Both the position numbers and the translations under genes were made by a program. The notes below the pieces were generated by a model. The model had not been told where the DNA came from. It made no database searches and saw only the letters and a program-made list of their open reading frames with translations. A stretch of DNA of 64,000 nt from Dyella humicola. GTDB taxonomy: Bacteria; Pseudomonadota; Gammaproteobacteria; Xanthomonadales; Rhodanobacteraceae. The stretch lies in contig NZ_JAPDPC010000005.1 in NCBI RefSeq assembly GCF_026283945.1, forward strand, positions 1 to 64,000, written 5' to 3'. Below, piece by piece: positions 28,071 to 39,270 of the stretch; position 1 is the first letter of the stretch; the number at the start of each line of letters is the position of its first letter.

Positions 28071-28703
28071 ATGCTGACGGTACTGGTAGCAAGCAGCAAA
28101 GGCGGTTGCGGCAAGAGCACGCTGGTGACCCAGCTTGCTTCCCATTGGGCGCAGGATGGCAAGCACACGGCCATCGTCGACGCCGACAGACAGAAGTCCG
28201 GCTACCGCTGGGCCGCGCAGCGCCCGGATAACGTTCCCGGGGTGCTGGCACTGGAAGGCGGCCGCAGATCCCTCGAGAAACTCCCCACCGATACCCAGCG
28301 CGTGCTCATCGACACGCCTGCCGGATCACAGGAACGGGACCTCGAGCCCTATCTCGAGAAAGCCGACGTGCTGCTGGTGCCGGTGCTGCCGTCAACGTTT
28401 GACCTCAATGCCACGTTCGATTTCCTGGAGCATTTGCGGGAGATCAATCGCATCAAGCGTGGCAAGCTACCGGTCGGCCTGGTCGGCAATCGCCTTAAGC
28501 CGTGGACGCACGCCAGCCAGGACGCCATGGAGCAACTGGCCGAGCGTTCGCCGTTCCCGATCGTGGCGCAGCTGCGCGACAGCCAGGCGTATGTGTTGCT
28601 CACGGCGCTCGGTAAGGGCATCTTTGATTACGCTTCGGAAAACGTTCGGAGTCATCAGGAGGATTGGAAGCACCTCCTGCGCTGGATCAAGCGCCAGCAC
28701 TGA
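28071..28703 (+). CDS. ParA/MinD-type ATPase (orphan)
   Basis: A 210-residue P-loop ATPase with the deviant Walker A KGGCGKST (10-17), DADRQKSG and IDTPAG (Walker B region). The family places plasmids, chromosomes or protein complexes by ATP-driven dimerisation. No ParB gene or parS-like site is next to it, so its cargo is unknown. It is too short for a chromosomal ParA with an N-terminal regulatory helix-turn-helix. Confidence 0.88.
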   Translation: MLTVLVASSKGGCGKSTLVTQLASHWAQDGKHTAIVDADRQKSGYRWAAQRPDNVPGVLALEGGRRSLEKLPTDTQRVLIDTPAGSQERDLEPYLEKADVLLVPVLPSTFDLNATFDFLEHLREINRIKRGKLPVGLVGNRLKPWTHASQDAMEQLAERSPFPIVAQLRDSQAYVLLTALGKGIFDYASENVRSHQEDWKHLLRWIKRQH

Positions 28704-28746
28704 CAGCAGTGCCGCGCGAATGCGGCACGATCTTGGAGTCAAAGCC

Positions 28747-29220
28747 ATGCACGAACTCATCCTGTTACGCCACGCCGAAGCCCAGCCCGCCCAGAACGGC
28801 GGGGACGATCAAAGCCGGCGCCTCAGCGGGCGCGGCGAGCAGGAAGCACGGGCCGCCGGCAAGTGGCTGGCCTCCCATGGCATGAAGCCGGACCGCGTAC
28901 TTTGCTCACCGACCGAGCGCACCCGCGACACCGCCTCGCTGGCCCTGGCCGCGATGAAGCATGCGCCGGAACCCCAATTCACGGACGACATCTACGACGC
29001 CACGCCCGGCGAGTTGCTCGCCCTGCTCGATCAACACGGCGATGCCAGCACCTTGATGCTGATCGGCCACAACCCCGGTATCGAACGCTTGGTCGCGCTG
29101 CTGGTCGAGGGTCGGTCGGATGAATTCCGTGGCATGCCACCCGCCGGCCTCGCCGTGCTGCACCTCAGCGGCGCGCTGGAACCAGGTAACGCACGACTGG
29201 ATGCCTTCTGGTCGCCGTGA
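28747..29220 (+). CDS. sixA: Phosphohistidine phosphatase SixA-like
   Basis: A 157-residue histidine phosphatase with the RHG/RHA motif LLRHAEAQ (His9 would be the phospho-acceptor), TERTRDTA and the second catalytic His in LIGHNPGIE. In E. coli SixA dephosphorylates phosphotransfer proteins. GGAG precedes the ATG. The GTG of the next gene overlaps its stop (GTGA), so the two are coupled. Confidence 0.88.
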   Translation: MHELILLRHAEAQPAQNGGDDQSRRLSGRGEQEARAAGKWLASHGMKPDRVLCSPTERTRDTASLALAAMKHAPEPQFTDDIYDATPGELLALLDQHGDASTLMLIGHNPGIERLVALLVEGRSDEFRGMPPAGLAVLHLSGALEPGNARLDAFWSP

Positions 29221-29783
29221 TTTCGCGCTTTCCAGTCTTGCTTGCCGTACTTCTGCTGGCCGCCCTGCCAGTACATGCCGCTGATTACCGTATTGATCCT
29301 GCCCGTTCGCACGCCGCCTTCGGCGTGCGGCTGCTTTGGCTGACCCAGGTCACCGGCCGTTTCGAGCAGATCAACGGCGATGTGACCTTGAGTAGCTTGC
29401 ATGACACCGCCGTGGTCGATGCGGAAATCTCCGTCGACAGCATCCATATGAGCTCGGATCGATTCCGTCGCTGGGTGTTGGCGCCGGAATTCTTCGATGT
29501 GACGCACTATCCTGCGATCCACTTCGTCTCCGATCCCATCTCGCTGGCCAAACTGGAAAAAGGCGGCGAGCTGGGTGGTACCTTGACGTTGCGCGGCGTC
29601 ACTCGTCCGGCGCATTTCGAACTGCTGCCATCGACCTGCCCGCTGAGTGCACCGCAAGAATGCGTCATCTCCGTGCGTGGGACGATCCAGCGCAGCGACT
29701 TCGGCATGAATGGACATCGCACGGCGGTGTCGGACCGTGTGGACCTGGGCATGCTGATCAGCCTGGATTACGCCAAGAGATAA
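29217..29783 (+). CDS. YceI family periplasmic protein
   Basis: A 188-residue exported protein: signal peptide (1-21, ending VHA) and a YceI lipocalin-like barrel (about 22-185; begins ADYRIDPARSHAAFGV, with TLTLRGVTRPAHFEL and RSDFGMN). Relatives bind isoprenoid lipids. GTG start overlaps sixA. Two cysteines (CPLSAPQEC) may form a disulfide, as suits a periplasmic protein. Confidence 0.9.
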   Translation: MISRFPVLLAVLLLAALPVHAADYRIDPARSHAAFGVRLLWLTQVTGRFEQINGDVTLSSLHDTAVVDAEISVDSIHMSSDRFRRWVLAPEFFDVTHYPAIHFVSDPISLAKLEKGGELGGTLTLRGVTRPAHFELLPSTCPLSAPQECVISVRGTIQRSDFGMNGHRTAVSDRVDLGMLISLDYAKR

Positions 29784-29805
29784 GAGCAGCCCGTATCATC
29801 GCTGC

Positions 29806-31677
29806 ATGATTCAGCGCGGGATCGCCCTTTCCATTTTGCTCATCGCGATCCTGGTCCTCTCGGGATGCAGCGTGTCGCCCACACGCATCCACCGCGCCGA
29901 TGCCATCGTCGCCGCCGACATGCAGCACCAACGGGACTGCGACCGCGCCGATCACTGCGCCATCGATTCCCCGCTGCTCGACGCCGCGCACGATGCGCTG
30001 GCCAGTTCCACCGAAGCGGAACCTGTCCATGCGGTCACCCTGCTCAATGACAGCGAGGCGGCGATGGTGGCGCGGCTCAACCTGATCCGTGCGGCGAAGC
30101 AGTCGATCGATGTACAGACCTACATCTGGGATCAGGACGATGCAGGCCAGCTGGTGCTCTATGAATTGCTGAAGGCCGCACGGCGTGGCGTAAAGGTTCG
30201 GATCCTTGCCGACCAGCTGTTTTCGTTCGGCGACCCGGCCCTGCTCGATCGCCTCGCCAGCGCGCATGAAAACCTCGAGGTCCGCCTGTACAACCCGACC
30301 TTCCATGAGGCACAGACCTCCGTGGCGGAGTTCACCGCCGGCATCGTCTGTTGTTTCAGGAAGTTCAACCAGCGCATGCACAACAAACTGCTGCTGGTCG
30401 ACAACGCCATCGGTATCACCGGCGGACGCAACTACCAGGATCGCTATTTCGACTGGGATGCCGATTTCGATTACGTTGATCGCGACGTGATGGTCGGTGG
30501 TCCGGCCGCACATGCGATGGCAGCGAGCTTCGAAACGTTCTGGAACCACAAGCGCTCGACGCCACTGACCCACTTGCGCGACGTCAACCGGCGCATTCTC
30601 GATGGCGACGGACCGCAGCCCTGGCCAGCACCGCATTATGCGCATCCGCAGCGCGTGGCCCGCGTGCTGGAAGAGGCCGAAGACGGCGAATGGCTGGACG
30701 ACGCCCTGGTCAGCGAGACCCTGCGCACCGGCCGCGTCGATTACTTCAGCGACCTTCCCGCCAAGACCGAACAGCCGCAGCAACACGATGCACGCGAGTT
30801 CACGGCGCATGTGATGCGGCTGGTCGGCGGCGCCCAGCATGAAGTGGTGATGCAGACGCCCTATCTGGTGCTGAGCCAACGCGCGCAGGACATTTTCGCG
30901 AAACTACACCAGCGCGAGATCCCGCCGCGCATCGTCGTGTCGACCAATTCGCTGGCCTCGACGGATGCGTTCGCCGTGTATGCCATTTCCTATAAGCACC
31001 GAAAACGCTATCTCAAGGACTACGGTTTCGAGATCTACGAAATGAAACCGCGCGCGGCCGGTCCGACCGAAGACAATGCCGAGGCCAGTGAGGACGATGC
31101 TCCGCCATCGACCGAACAAGGCGCGCAGGGTAAGGCGGCCCGACGTCGCATTGGTACGGAACGCGGCCTGCTTGGCAGTCATAGCCAGGCCCGGCGAAAT
31201 CGACCGGCGCCATTGACCGGCGAAGGGCGACGCTTCGGCCTGCATGCCAAATCCATCGTCGTGGACGACGACTTCGCCATGGTCGGCTCGCATAACTTCG
31301 ACCCGCGCTCGGACCACTACAACACCGAGGCCGGCGTGATCGTCTATGACGCACGCTTTGCCAACGAGTTGCGCGACAGCATCCTGCGCGACACCCAGCC
31401 CGAAAACGCGTGGGTCGTCGCACGACGCCAGCAAAGCAGCCTCAGCCTGGCGATCGGCGATATATCCGCCAGCCTGCCCATCTTCGATCTGTGGCCCTAC
31501 CGCTACGCCACCAGCTACGAGCTCAAGGCCGGCTGCACGCCGATGCGCCCGAGCGACCCCGCCTTCTTCAGCTGCTACACGCCCGTAGGCGACTTCCCCG
31601 ATGTGGCGACCTCGCCCAAGCTCATCTATACGCGCTTGATCACCGCGTTTGGATCGAGCGCGATGGGCGTGTTGTAG
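29806..31677 (+). CDS. Phospholipase D family lipoprotein (ClsC-like)
   Basis: A 623-residue protein with a lipobox (LSGC, Cys21) and two HKD motifs: HNKLLLVD (H192, K194, D199) and HAKSIVVD (H480, K482, D487), each followed by the conserved GGRN / GSHNFD serine-asparagine motif. This is the PLD/cardiolipin-synthase C architecture. A low-complexity acidic and then basic insert (about 415-470) is unusual and lengthens it beyond ClsC. Likely transphosphatidylation or hydrolysis at the envelope; the substrate is not known. Confidence 0.87.
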   Translation: MIQRGIALSILLIAILVLSGCSVSPTRIHRADAIVAADMQHQRDCDRADHCAIDSPLLDAAHDALASSTEAEPVHAVTLLNDSEAAMVARLNLIRAAKQSIDVQTYIWDQDDAGQLVLYELLKAARRGVKVRILADQLFSFGDPALLDRLASAHENLEVRLYNPTFHEAQTSVAEFTAGIVCCFRKFNQRMHNKLLLVDNAIGITGGRNYQDRYFDWDADFDYVDRDVMVGGPAAHAMAASFETFWNHKRSTPLTHLRDVNRRILDGDGPQPWPAPHYAHPQRVARVLEEAEDGEWLDDALVSETLRTGRVDYFSDLPAKTEQPQQHDAREFTAHVMRLVGGAQHEVVMQTPYLVLSQRAQDIFAKLHQREIPPRIVVSTNSLASTDAFAVYAISYKHRKRYLKDYGFEIYEMKPRAAGPTEDNAEASEDDAPPSTEQGAQGKAARRRIGTERGLLGSHSQARRNRPAPLTGEGRRFGLHAKSIVVDDDFAMVGSHNFDPRSDHYNTEAGVIVYDARFANELRDSILRDTQPENAWVVARRQQSSLSLAIGDISASLPIFDLWPYRYATSYELKAGCTPMRPSDPAFFSCYTPVGDFPDVATSPKLIYTRLITAFGSSAMGVL

Positions 31678-31701
31678 CCAGGTGGTTGCTGCTGGCGCGG
31701 C

Positions 31702-32232
31702 TCAGGGGAGCCGTGCAACAGGGCGGGCTTCATCGGCGAAGTGCATGACCAGGGAACCGTTGAGCCCATCGGGATGGCCCACCGGCACCGCGAAGCGCCA
31801 CCCCAGCACCGTACGCATGGCGCGCTCATCCAGTACGGCATGACCGCTGGATTCGGCGATCGACGCGTGTTTGACGCGACCTGTGCCGTCGACTGCGAGA
31901 TGCAACACGACGCGGCCACTGGCCGGCTCCGAGGTGCTCAACCATGCCCCCGGACCCGCCGGCATATCGATGGGCGTCAACGCAGGCAACGGCGTGGGAT
32001 GCACTGGTTTCGGTGCCGCCTTATGCGGCTTGGCCGCCGCTACGGCATGCCGGGCCTCATGCGCGGGGCGCATATGCCGCGGCACCGGCAGCCGCGCGCG
32101 GGCGACATGCGAGGGCCGCCGGACGTTGGGGCCGGGCCAGCGGTCGGTCAGGCTGCTCAGCCATGCCGTGCCGACCACGCCCACGACCAGCACCAGGAGA
32201 CTCAGGCTGGCGGTAGTGCGCAGTTTCAACAC
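31702..32232 (-). CDS. TonB C-terminal domain protein
   Basis: A 176-residue protein: N-terminal membrane anchor (about 8-26), a basic His/Pro/Ala-rich linker (about 35-90) and a C-terminal TonB-like domain (about 95-170, VVLHLAVDGTGRVKHASIAE... AVPVGHP). No ExbB/ExbD genes are nearby. It starts with GTG (a TTG is adjacent) 24 bp after the thiolase gene, so it may be co-transcribed with it. Confidence 0.75.
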   Translation of the reverse strand: MLKLRTTASLSLLVLVVGVVGTAWLSSLTDRWPGPNVRRPSHVARARLPVPRHMRPAHEARHAVAAAKPHKAAPKPVHPTPLPALTPIDMPAGPGAWLSTSEPASGRVVLHLAVDGTGRVKHASIAESSGHAVLDERAMRTVLGWRFAVPVGHPDGLNGSLVMHFADEARPVARLP

Positions 32233-32256
32233 GGACAGGCGGCCGGACCGGGCCGC

Positions 32257-33540
32257 TCAGCGTTCCAGGATGGCGGTAACGCCCATGCCGCCGGCGGTAC
32301 AGATGGAGATCAGGCCACGGCCCGAACCCTTCTGTTCCAGCAGCTTGGCCAACGTGGCGACCACGCGCGCGCCGGTGGCGGCAAAGGGATGGCCCGCGGC
32401 GAGGCTGGAACCATGCACATTGAGCTTCGCCGGATCGATCGAACCCAGCGGCTGCTCGAGACCGAGGCGCTGCTTGCAGTAATCGGCGCTTTCCCACGCG
32501 CGCAGCGTGCACAACACCTGGGCCGCGAACGCTTCGTGGATCTCGTAGTAATCGAAGTCCTGCAGGCTCAATCCATGACGGGCGAGCATGCGCGGCACGG
32601 CCACGGTGGGCGCCATCAACAGGCCCTCGCCGTGGACAAAATCCACCGCTGCCACTTCGGCGTCGCGGAAATAAGCCTGGATCCTGAGGCCGCGCTGGGC
32701 CGCCCAGTCGTCGCTGGCCAGCAACACCACCGCCGCACCATCGGACAGGCCCGTGGAGTTGCCCGCCGTGAGCGTGCCGTGGCCAGAGGTCTTGTCGAAC
32801 GCCGGTTTCAGCGAGCCCAGTTTTTCCAGGGTGGAATCCGGACGCAGGAAGCCGTCGCGCTTGAGCCCGCGGAACGGCACCACCAGGTCGTCGAAGAAAC
32901 CGGCCTCGTAGGCTGCCGCCAGTTTCTGGTGGCTTTCCAAGGCCAGCTGGTCCTGCGGCTGGCGGGCGATATGCCATTCCTTGGCCATCTTCTCGCAGTG
33001 ATCACCCATCGACATGCCGGTGCGCGGCTCGGCCACGCCGGGGAATGCCGGCTTGAATTCCCTGAACGAGAAACCCTGGGTGGCGGCGCGCAGCTTGTCC
33101 TGCCACGACTTGCCCCGGTTGACCGCGAGCAGACGCTTGCGCAGGCGTTCACCGAGCACGATCGGCACATCGCTGGTCGTGTCCGAACCACCGGCAATAC
33201 CCGCCTCGATCTGCCCGGTGGCGATCTTATTGGCGATGATGATGGCGTTGTCCAGCGAGGTGCCGCAGGCGCGCGCCGTGGTGATGCCCGGCGTGGTCGG
33301 GGCCAGCCCGGAGGAAAGCACCGCTTCGCGGGCCAGATTCCACTCGGACGAGTGCTTGATCACCGCGCCCATGGCCACTTCGCCCAGCTCTACGCCGTGC
33401 AGGCCATAGCGTTCCACCAGCGACCCAAGCACCTTGACCGACATGCCGAAATTGCCGACATCGGCGTAGGCGGTGTTGTTGCGGCAGAACGGAATGCGTA
33501 CGCCGCCGATCACACCGACGCGCTTGAGCGTGTTTTCCAT
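32257..33540 (-). CDS. Thiolase (acetyl-CoA C-acyltransferase, FadI-like)
   Basis: A 427-residue thiolase. The acylated cysteine lies in TARACGTSLDNA (C92), with HEAFA, GHPFAATGAR and the second active cysteine in CTAGGMG. Length and the N-terminal RIPFCRNNTAYADVGNFGM fit the FadI-type branch of fatty acid oxidation rather than PhaA (about 390). No FadJ partner is next to it. A role with the bdhA/adc genes 9 kb away is possible but unproven. Confidence 0.9.
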   Translation of the reverse strand: MENTLKRVGVIGGVRIPFCRNNTAYADVGNFGMSVKVLGSLVERYGLHGVELGEVAMGAVIKHSSEWNLAREAVLSSGLAPTTPGITTARACGTSLDNAIIIANKIATGQIEAGIAGGSDTTSDVPIVLGERLRKRLLAVNRGKSWQDKLRAATQGFSFREFKPAFPGVAEPRTGMSMGDHCEKMAKEWHIARQPQDQLALESHQKLAAAYEAGFFDDLVVPFRGLKRDGFLRPDSTLEKLGSLKPAFDKTSGHGTLTAGNSTGLSDGAAVVLLASDDWAAQRGLRIQAYFRDAEVAAVDFVHGEGLLMAPTVAVPRMLARHGLSLQDFDYYEIHEAFAAQVLCTLRAWESADYCKQRLGLEQPLGSIDPAKLNVHGSSLAAGHPFAATGARVVATLAKLLEQKGSGRGLISICTAGGMGVTAILER

Positions 33541-33658
33541 GACCAGAACTTGTCCGAAAAAGCCGAGTCATCAAGGCTAACCCGCGCCGCCACCGCACGG
33601 AAGCCCAAAAACCGGTGAATGCTAGAATTTGGTTCTTTGCCGTTCGGGTTCGCCAGTC

Positions 33659-34795
33659 GTGGAAGCACAAACACTCGTCGCCCTGCCCATCGTGCTGGCG
33701 CTGGAGCTGCCCCCCGGCGATACGCCGCCCCCCCGGACCTTGAGCCGCGATGAAGCGGCCGAACTGGCCGCGCTGATGGCCGAAGACCTGCATGCGCTGG
33801 TGCCCCGGGTCGGCGAGGCTCGTCTCGCGGTGGCTGGGGCGCTGTTCGACGCCGTGGAGCTGCTGCGGCCGGGTTTCCCGGTCTGGGCCACGCTGGACGA
33901 GCTGGCCCGCCGCGTACCGCGCGGACATCTGGAAAATGTGGTGGCCTTCGGCACGCATGAAGGCCACATGCCGGCACAGCCACTGGAACCTGAGGCGGCC
34001 TTCGCCGATGGCCCCATGCGGCTGCTGCCGATCACCCTGTTGGCCCCTGAGTCGCTGGCCGAAGACTTGTCCGAGAAGCTTGAAGTCGAGCTGGTAGGCC
34101 GTGGCGAGGCCGGGCAGCGAACGGCCGACTGGCTCATGCGTACGCTCGGCGTGCAGCTGGAGCACGCCCGCTATCTGAGCCGCAATGACCTGCTGGCGCT
34201 GACTTGCGTGCAATACGAGCACGTCAATCTCGCGCCGCTGTGGACTTTGCTGGAGGCCGGTCTACTGACGCCGTATCGAGAAGAGTCCACCCTGAGCGCC
34301 CGTGGCCTGAGGATGCGCTACGTCGAAGGCCGCGTAGAAGTGCAGTCCCCGGCGGACTGGTTGCGCAGGCAGGACTCCGACATCAGCCAGCGCGGGCATG
34401 ACCTAGCCGGCATCGTGTTCGAGCTGCGCCAATACGCCGCCCTGCTGGACGCCCATCGCCTGCCGCTGGTGCTGCCAGGCACCGACGCGGTCGAGCCGAC
34501 CGCGGGTTATTTGCTTGAAACCTTTGCCGCGGCCGACGCCGTTTACGATGCGCCAGCACTCTACGCGCACGAAGCGCCGGGACTGGGCGTGGTCGCGGTG
34601 ACCCTGGCGCAACGTGGCGATGGTGGCCGCGCGCGCGTGCTGGCCCATGGTTATCCGTTGCATCCTCGCGCCCTCGGTCCGATGGTGGCGGACCTGTCGG
34701 ACCGCTACGGCATCGCCTCCGATCTGCATGCTCTTGGTCGCATCCTGCTTGATACGGAAGGCCAGCTGGGCGCACCGGCGGAAAGCTTGCATTGA
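33659..34795 (+). CDS. Conserved-looking protein of unknown function
   Basis: A 378-residue soluble, acidic, Leu/Ala-rich protein with no signal peptide or membrane segment. I do not recognise a domain. GTG at 33659 (VEAQTLVALPIVLAL) is preferred over a TTG at 33629. A TAGAAT hexamer at 33623-33628 could be its -10, leaving a short leader. Codon use is like its neighbours, and the long frame supports a real gene. Confidence 0.65.
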   Translation: MEAQTLVALPIVLALELPPGDTPPPRTLSRDEAAELAALMAEDLHALVPRVGEARLAVAGALFDAVELLRPGFPVWATLDELARRVPRGHLENVVAFGTHEGHMPAQPLEPEAAFADGPMRLLPITLLAPESLAEDLSEKLEVELVGRGEAGQRTADWLMRTLGVQLEHARYLSRNDLLALTCVQYEHVNLAPLWTLLEAGLLTPYREESTLSARGLRMRYVEGRVEVQSPADWLRRQDSDISQRGHDLAGIVFELRQYAALLDAHRLPLVLPGTDAVEPTAGYLLETFAAADAVYDAPALYAHEAPGLGVVAVTLAQRGDGGRARVLAHGYPLHPRALGPMVADLSDRYGIASDLHALGRILLDTEGQLGAPAESLH

Positions 34796-34882
34796 GCTTG
34801 CTCTGCAGGCGAACGCGAGCCCGGTCACAAACACGTCGGGCTTGTCTCACGTGACATCTGCACAGGCGGCCACAGTTGTCGC

Positions 34883-37396
34883 ATGATGCCCCCTGAAGGC
34901 GCAGGGGTAGCGCCCGCGGCGACCACAGGCATGCGGCAGACTGATCGCGAATTCGTACCAGCCGGTGGCGCAGCCCAATGGGCCGCGCACGTGGTGCAAG
35001 GTGCGCCAGCGCTCATTACCTATATCGATAGCCAGCGGCGCTTCCGTTTCGTGAATGCCACGCACCGGCAATGGCTGAACGTCGATCCCGCGCAGATGAT
35101 CGGGCGCACGGTGGACGAGGTGCTCGATCCCTGGAGCATGCAGCGCGCCGGTTCGTGCCTGACCCAGGCCCTCGCGGGTGAGGCGGCGGTTTACGAAGGT
35201 GAGTTGTTCAGCGGTTCTGCGCGCTGCTATGTGCACGGCAATTTCCAGCCCGACCTGGACGACGACGGTCAGGTGCGAGGCGTGTTCACGGTGTTCATCG
35301 ACATCACCGAGCGCCACGCGCTGGAAACCCAGCTGCGCGAGAGCGAGCAGCGCTTCTATGGTGCCTTTCAACACGCCTCGATCGGCATGGCGCTGGTCGC
35401 ACCCGGTGGTCACCTGCTGCGCGTGAACGACGCGCTGTGCCAGATGCTCGGTTACAGCGAAGAAGAGCTGCTTTCAAAGACGATCATCGATATCACCCAC
35501 ACCGACGACCTGGCGGCGAGTCGCCTGCTGGCCAGCGAACTGTTGGAGGGCAAGCGCGAGAACTACCAGCTCGAAAAGCGCTATTTCCATCGCGACGGCC
35601 ACACCGTGCACGTGCAGCTGAGTGTCTCGCTCGTGCGCACTTGGGATGGCTCGCCGTATCACGTCGTGGCGCAGATCCAGGACATCAGCCAGCGCAAGGC
35701 TTACGAAGAAGCGCTGTTCCGCGAACGCGAGCTGGCCGAAGTCACCCTGCGCTCGATCGGCGACGCCGTCATCACCACCGATCTGCAACATCGGGTGACA
35801 TCGCTCAATCCGATCGCCGAGGCGATGACCGGTTGGACCCATGCCGAAGCCATCGGGCGACCCATGAGCGAGGTGTTCAAGCTGATCGACAGCCGCACGC
35901 GCGAACCGCTGCATAACCCGTTGCTGGATGCCATTGCGCGCGATGCCATCGTCGAGCTGAAGGACGGCGCGGTGCTGCTGCATCGCAATGGCTTCGAGAC
36001 TCCCATCGAAGACTCGGCCGCTTCGATCCATGACCATGCCGGCAGCGTGATTGGCGGCGTCCTGGTCTTCCACGACGTGAGCGAAACGCGCGCGCTGGCG
36101 TTGAAGATGGCGCACCTTGCCCAGCACGACACGCTCACCGGGTTGCCCAACCGCAGCTTGTTGCAATCGCGGTTGGAACAGGTGCTGGCGGCCGCGAAGC
36201 GCCGCAACGACCAGGCCGCGTTGCTGCATATCGACATCGACCACTTCAAGCAGGTCAACGACACGCTTGGCCATACCGCGGGCGATACCTTGCTACGTGC
36301 GTTCGCCGCCCACCTGCGTAACAGCCTGCGTAACGAGGACACCGTCAGCCGGGTGGGCGGCGATGAATTCGTCGTGCTGCTGTCGCACGTGGACGGGCGC
36401 ATCGGCGCGAGCCGGCTGTGCGAGAAGCTGATGCGCGAGTGGCAGGCATCCAACGCTGGCAAGCTGGCCGAGCTGACGATCAATTTCAGCGTCGGCATCA
36501 GTGTTTTTCCGGATGATGCGCCAGATGCCGAGTCCATGCTGCGCAACGCCGACGTGGCCATGTACGAAGTAAAGATGCAGGGCAGTAACGGCTACCGCTT
36601 CTTCACGCCGTCCATGAGCGAACGCTCCGCGGCTCGCCTGCGCATCGAACAGGAACTGCGCAAGGCGCTGCGCCACGGCGATTTTCGCTTGCACTACCAA
36701 CCGAAAGTGGATGCGCACAGCGGCGCCATCGTCGGCGCAGAGGCCTTGCTTCGCTGGCAGGTCGATGGGCACGACGTCTACGCGCCCGACGAGTTCATTC
36801 CGGTGGCCGAGGAAACCGGCTTGATCGTACCCCTCGGCGAATGGGTGATGCGCGAGGCCTGCCGCCAGGCCGGCGAATGGCACAGCCAAGGTCGACCCAT
36901 CGTCGTGGCGATGAACGTGTCCGCTCCGCAATTCCAGCATCCGGGCTTTCACGCCGCGCTGCAGGCGTCGCTGACGGAAGCCAAGCTGCCGCCTTCGCTG
37001 ATCGAGCTGGAGCTGACCGAACGCATGGTGATGTCGGCGGGCGACCAGAGTCGCGCGCTGATGCAACGGATCAAGGAGCTCGGCGTGAGCCTCGCGCTTG
37101 ATGACTTCGGCACCGGCTATTGCAGTCTGTCGTACTTGAAGTACTTCCCCATCGACGCACTGAAGATCGATCGCACTTTTGTGCGCGATATCGCGACGGA
37201 CGCCGACAACGCCGCCATCACCGACGCGATCATCGCCATGGCACGTGGACTGGGTATGACCGTGGTAGCCGAAGGCGTTGAGACCCGCGAGCAAGCCGAT
37301 CACCTTCGCCGTGCCGGCTGCTCGCTGCTACAGGGTTTTCTGTTCGGATCGGCGCAAGCAGCCGAGGATTTCGGACGGGATCTGCTGCCCGCCTGA
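34883..37396 (+). CDS. PAS-PAS-PAS-GGDEF-EAL cyclic-di-GMP enzyme
   Basis: An 837-residue cytoplasmic protein without membrane segments. Three PAS domains (about 35-155, 157-285, 285-405) precede a GGDEF domain (about 410-580; GGDEF at 492-496, RxxD inhibitory site at 483-486) and an EAL domain (about 590-835; EAL 620-622, MNVS, ELTE, DDFGTGY, KIDRTFV, AEGVET all present). Both catalytic domains look intact, so it could make and degrade c-di-GMP; which dominates cannot be told. Start could be either of two adjacent ATGs. Confidence 0.95.
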   Translation: MMPPEGAGVAPAATTGMRQTDREFVPAGGAAQWAAHVVQGAPALITYIDSQRRFRFVNATHRQWLNVDPAQMIGRTVDEVLDPWSMQRAGSCLTQALAGEAAVYEGELFSGSARCYVHGNFQPDLDDDGQVRGVFTVFIDITERHALETQLRESEQRFYGAFQHASIGMALVAPGGHLLRVNDALCQMLGYSEEELLSKTIIDITHTDDLAASRLLASELLEGKRENYQLEKRYFHRDGHTVHVQLSVSLVRTWDGSPYHVVAQIQDISQRKAYEEALFRERELAEVTLRSIGDAVITTDLQHRVTSLNPIAEAMTGWTHAEAIGRPMSEVFKLIDSRTREPLHNPLLDAIARDAIVELKDGAVLLHRNGFETPIEDSAASIHDHAGSVIGGVLVFHDVSETRALALKMAHLAQHDTLTGLPNRSLLQSRLEQVLAAAKRRNDQAALLHIDIDHFKQVNDTLGHTAGDTLLRAFAAHLRNSLRNEDTVSRVGGDEFVVLLSHVDGRIGASRLCEKLMREWQASNAGKLAELTINFSVGISVFPDDAPDAESMLRNADVAMYEVKMQGSNGYRFFTPSMSERSAARLRIEQELRKALRHGDFRLHYQPKVDAHSGAIVGAEALLRWQVDGHDVYAPDEFIPVAEETGLIVPLGEWVMREACRQAGEWHSQGRPIVVAMNVSAPQFQHPGFHAALQASLTEAKLPPSLIELELTERMVMSAGDQSRALMQRIKELGVSLALDDFGTGYCSLSYLKYFPIDALKIDRTFVRDIATDADNAAITDAIIAMARGLGMTVVAEGVETREQADHLRRAGCSLLQGFLFGSAQAAEDFGRDLLPA

Positions 37397-37401
37397 CGTC
37401 G

Positions 37402-37863
37402 TCACGATGACGCAGCGAATTCCGTTTCGTACATGAAGTAATGGCAACGATCCATGCCTAAGCCTGCGTACGTATGCTGCGCGCGTTCGTTTTCGGTTTC
37501 CACGTAAAGGCGCAAGCCCACGGCACGGGCCTCGCGCGCCCGTTGCTCGGTGTTCGCGTAGAGACTGCGGAACACGCCCGCGCGACGGGCTTCCGCCACC
37601 ACGTACACGCTCTGTATCCACCAGAAATCGCCCGCGCGCCAATCGCTCCATTCGTACGTGACGAGCAGGCAGCCTGCGGGAGTACCGTTGTGTTCCGCGA
37701 GCAGATAGAAACCTCGCCTCGGTTCATCGAACACGGCTGTCACGCCGCGTTCGAGTACCACGAGATCAAGTGCCTTTTGCTCGGTTTCCCACGCCATGGC
37801 GGCGTTCCACTGCACCAGATGGGGAATGTCGGATCGTTCGGCGGGCCGAATCGTGACGGTCAT
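37402..37863 (-). CDS. GNAT family N-acetyltransferase
   Basis: A 153-residue acetyltransferase: WWIQSVYVVAEARRAGVFRSL (beta4 and the acetyl-CoA loop), then LYVETENERAQHTYAGLGM. The substrate is unknown. ATG at 37863 begins 9 bp after the ntrC stop; a GTG at 37872 directly follows that stop. It is probably part of the ntrBC transcript. Confidence 0.83.
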   Translation of the reverse strand: MTVTIRPAERSDIPHLVQWNAAMAWETEQKALDLVVLERGVTAVFDEPRRGFYLLAEHNGTPAGCLLVTYEWSDWRAGDFWWIQSVYVVAEARRAGVFRSLYANTEQRAREARAVGLRLYVETENERAQHTYAGLGMDRCHYFMYETEFAASS

Positions 37864-37872
37864 GCGGATCAC

Positions 37873-39262
<1,390 letters not shown>

Positions 39263-39270
<8 letters not shown>

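Noticed and set aside
31741-33618. 625-codon frame opposite the TonB-like and thiolase genes
   Set aside because: Crosses two well-supported genes on the other strand; no domain of its own.
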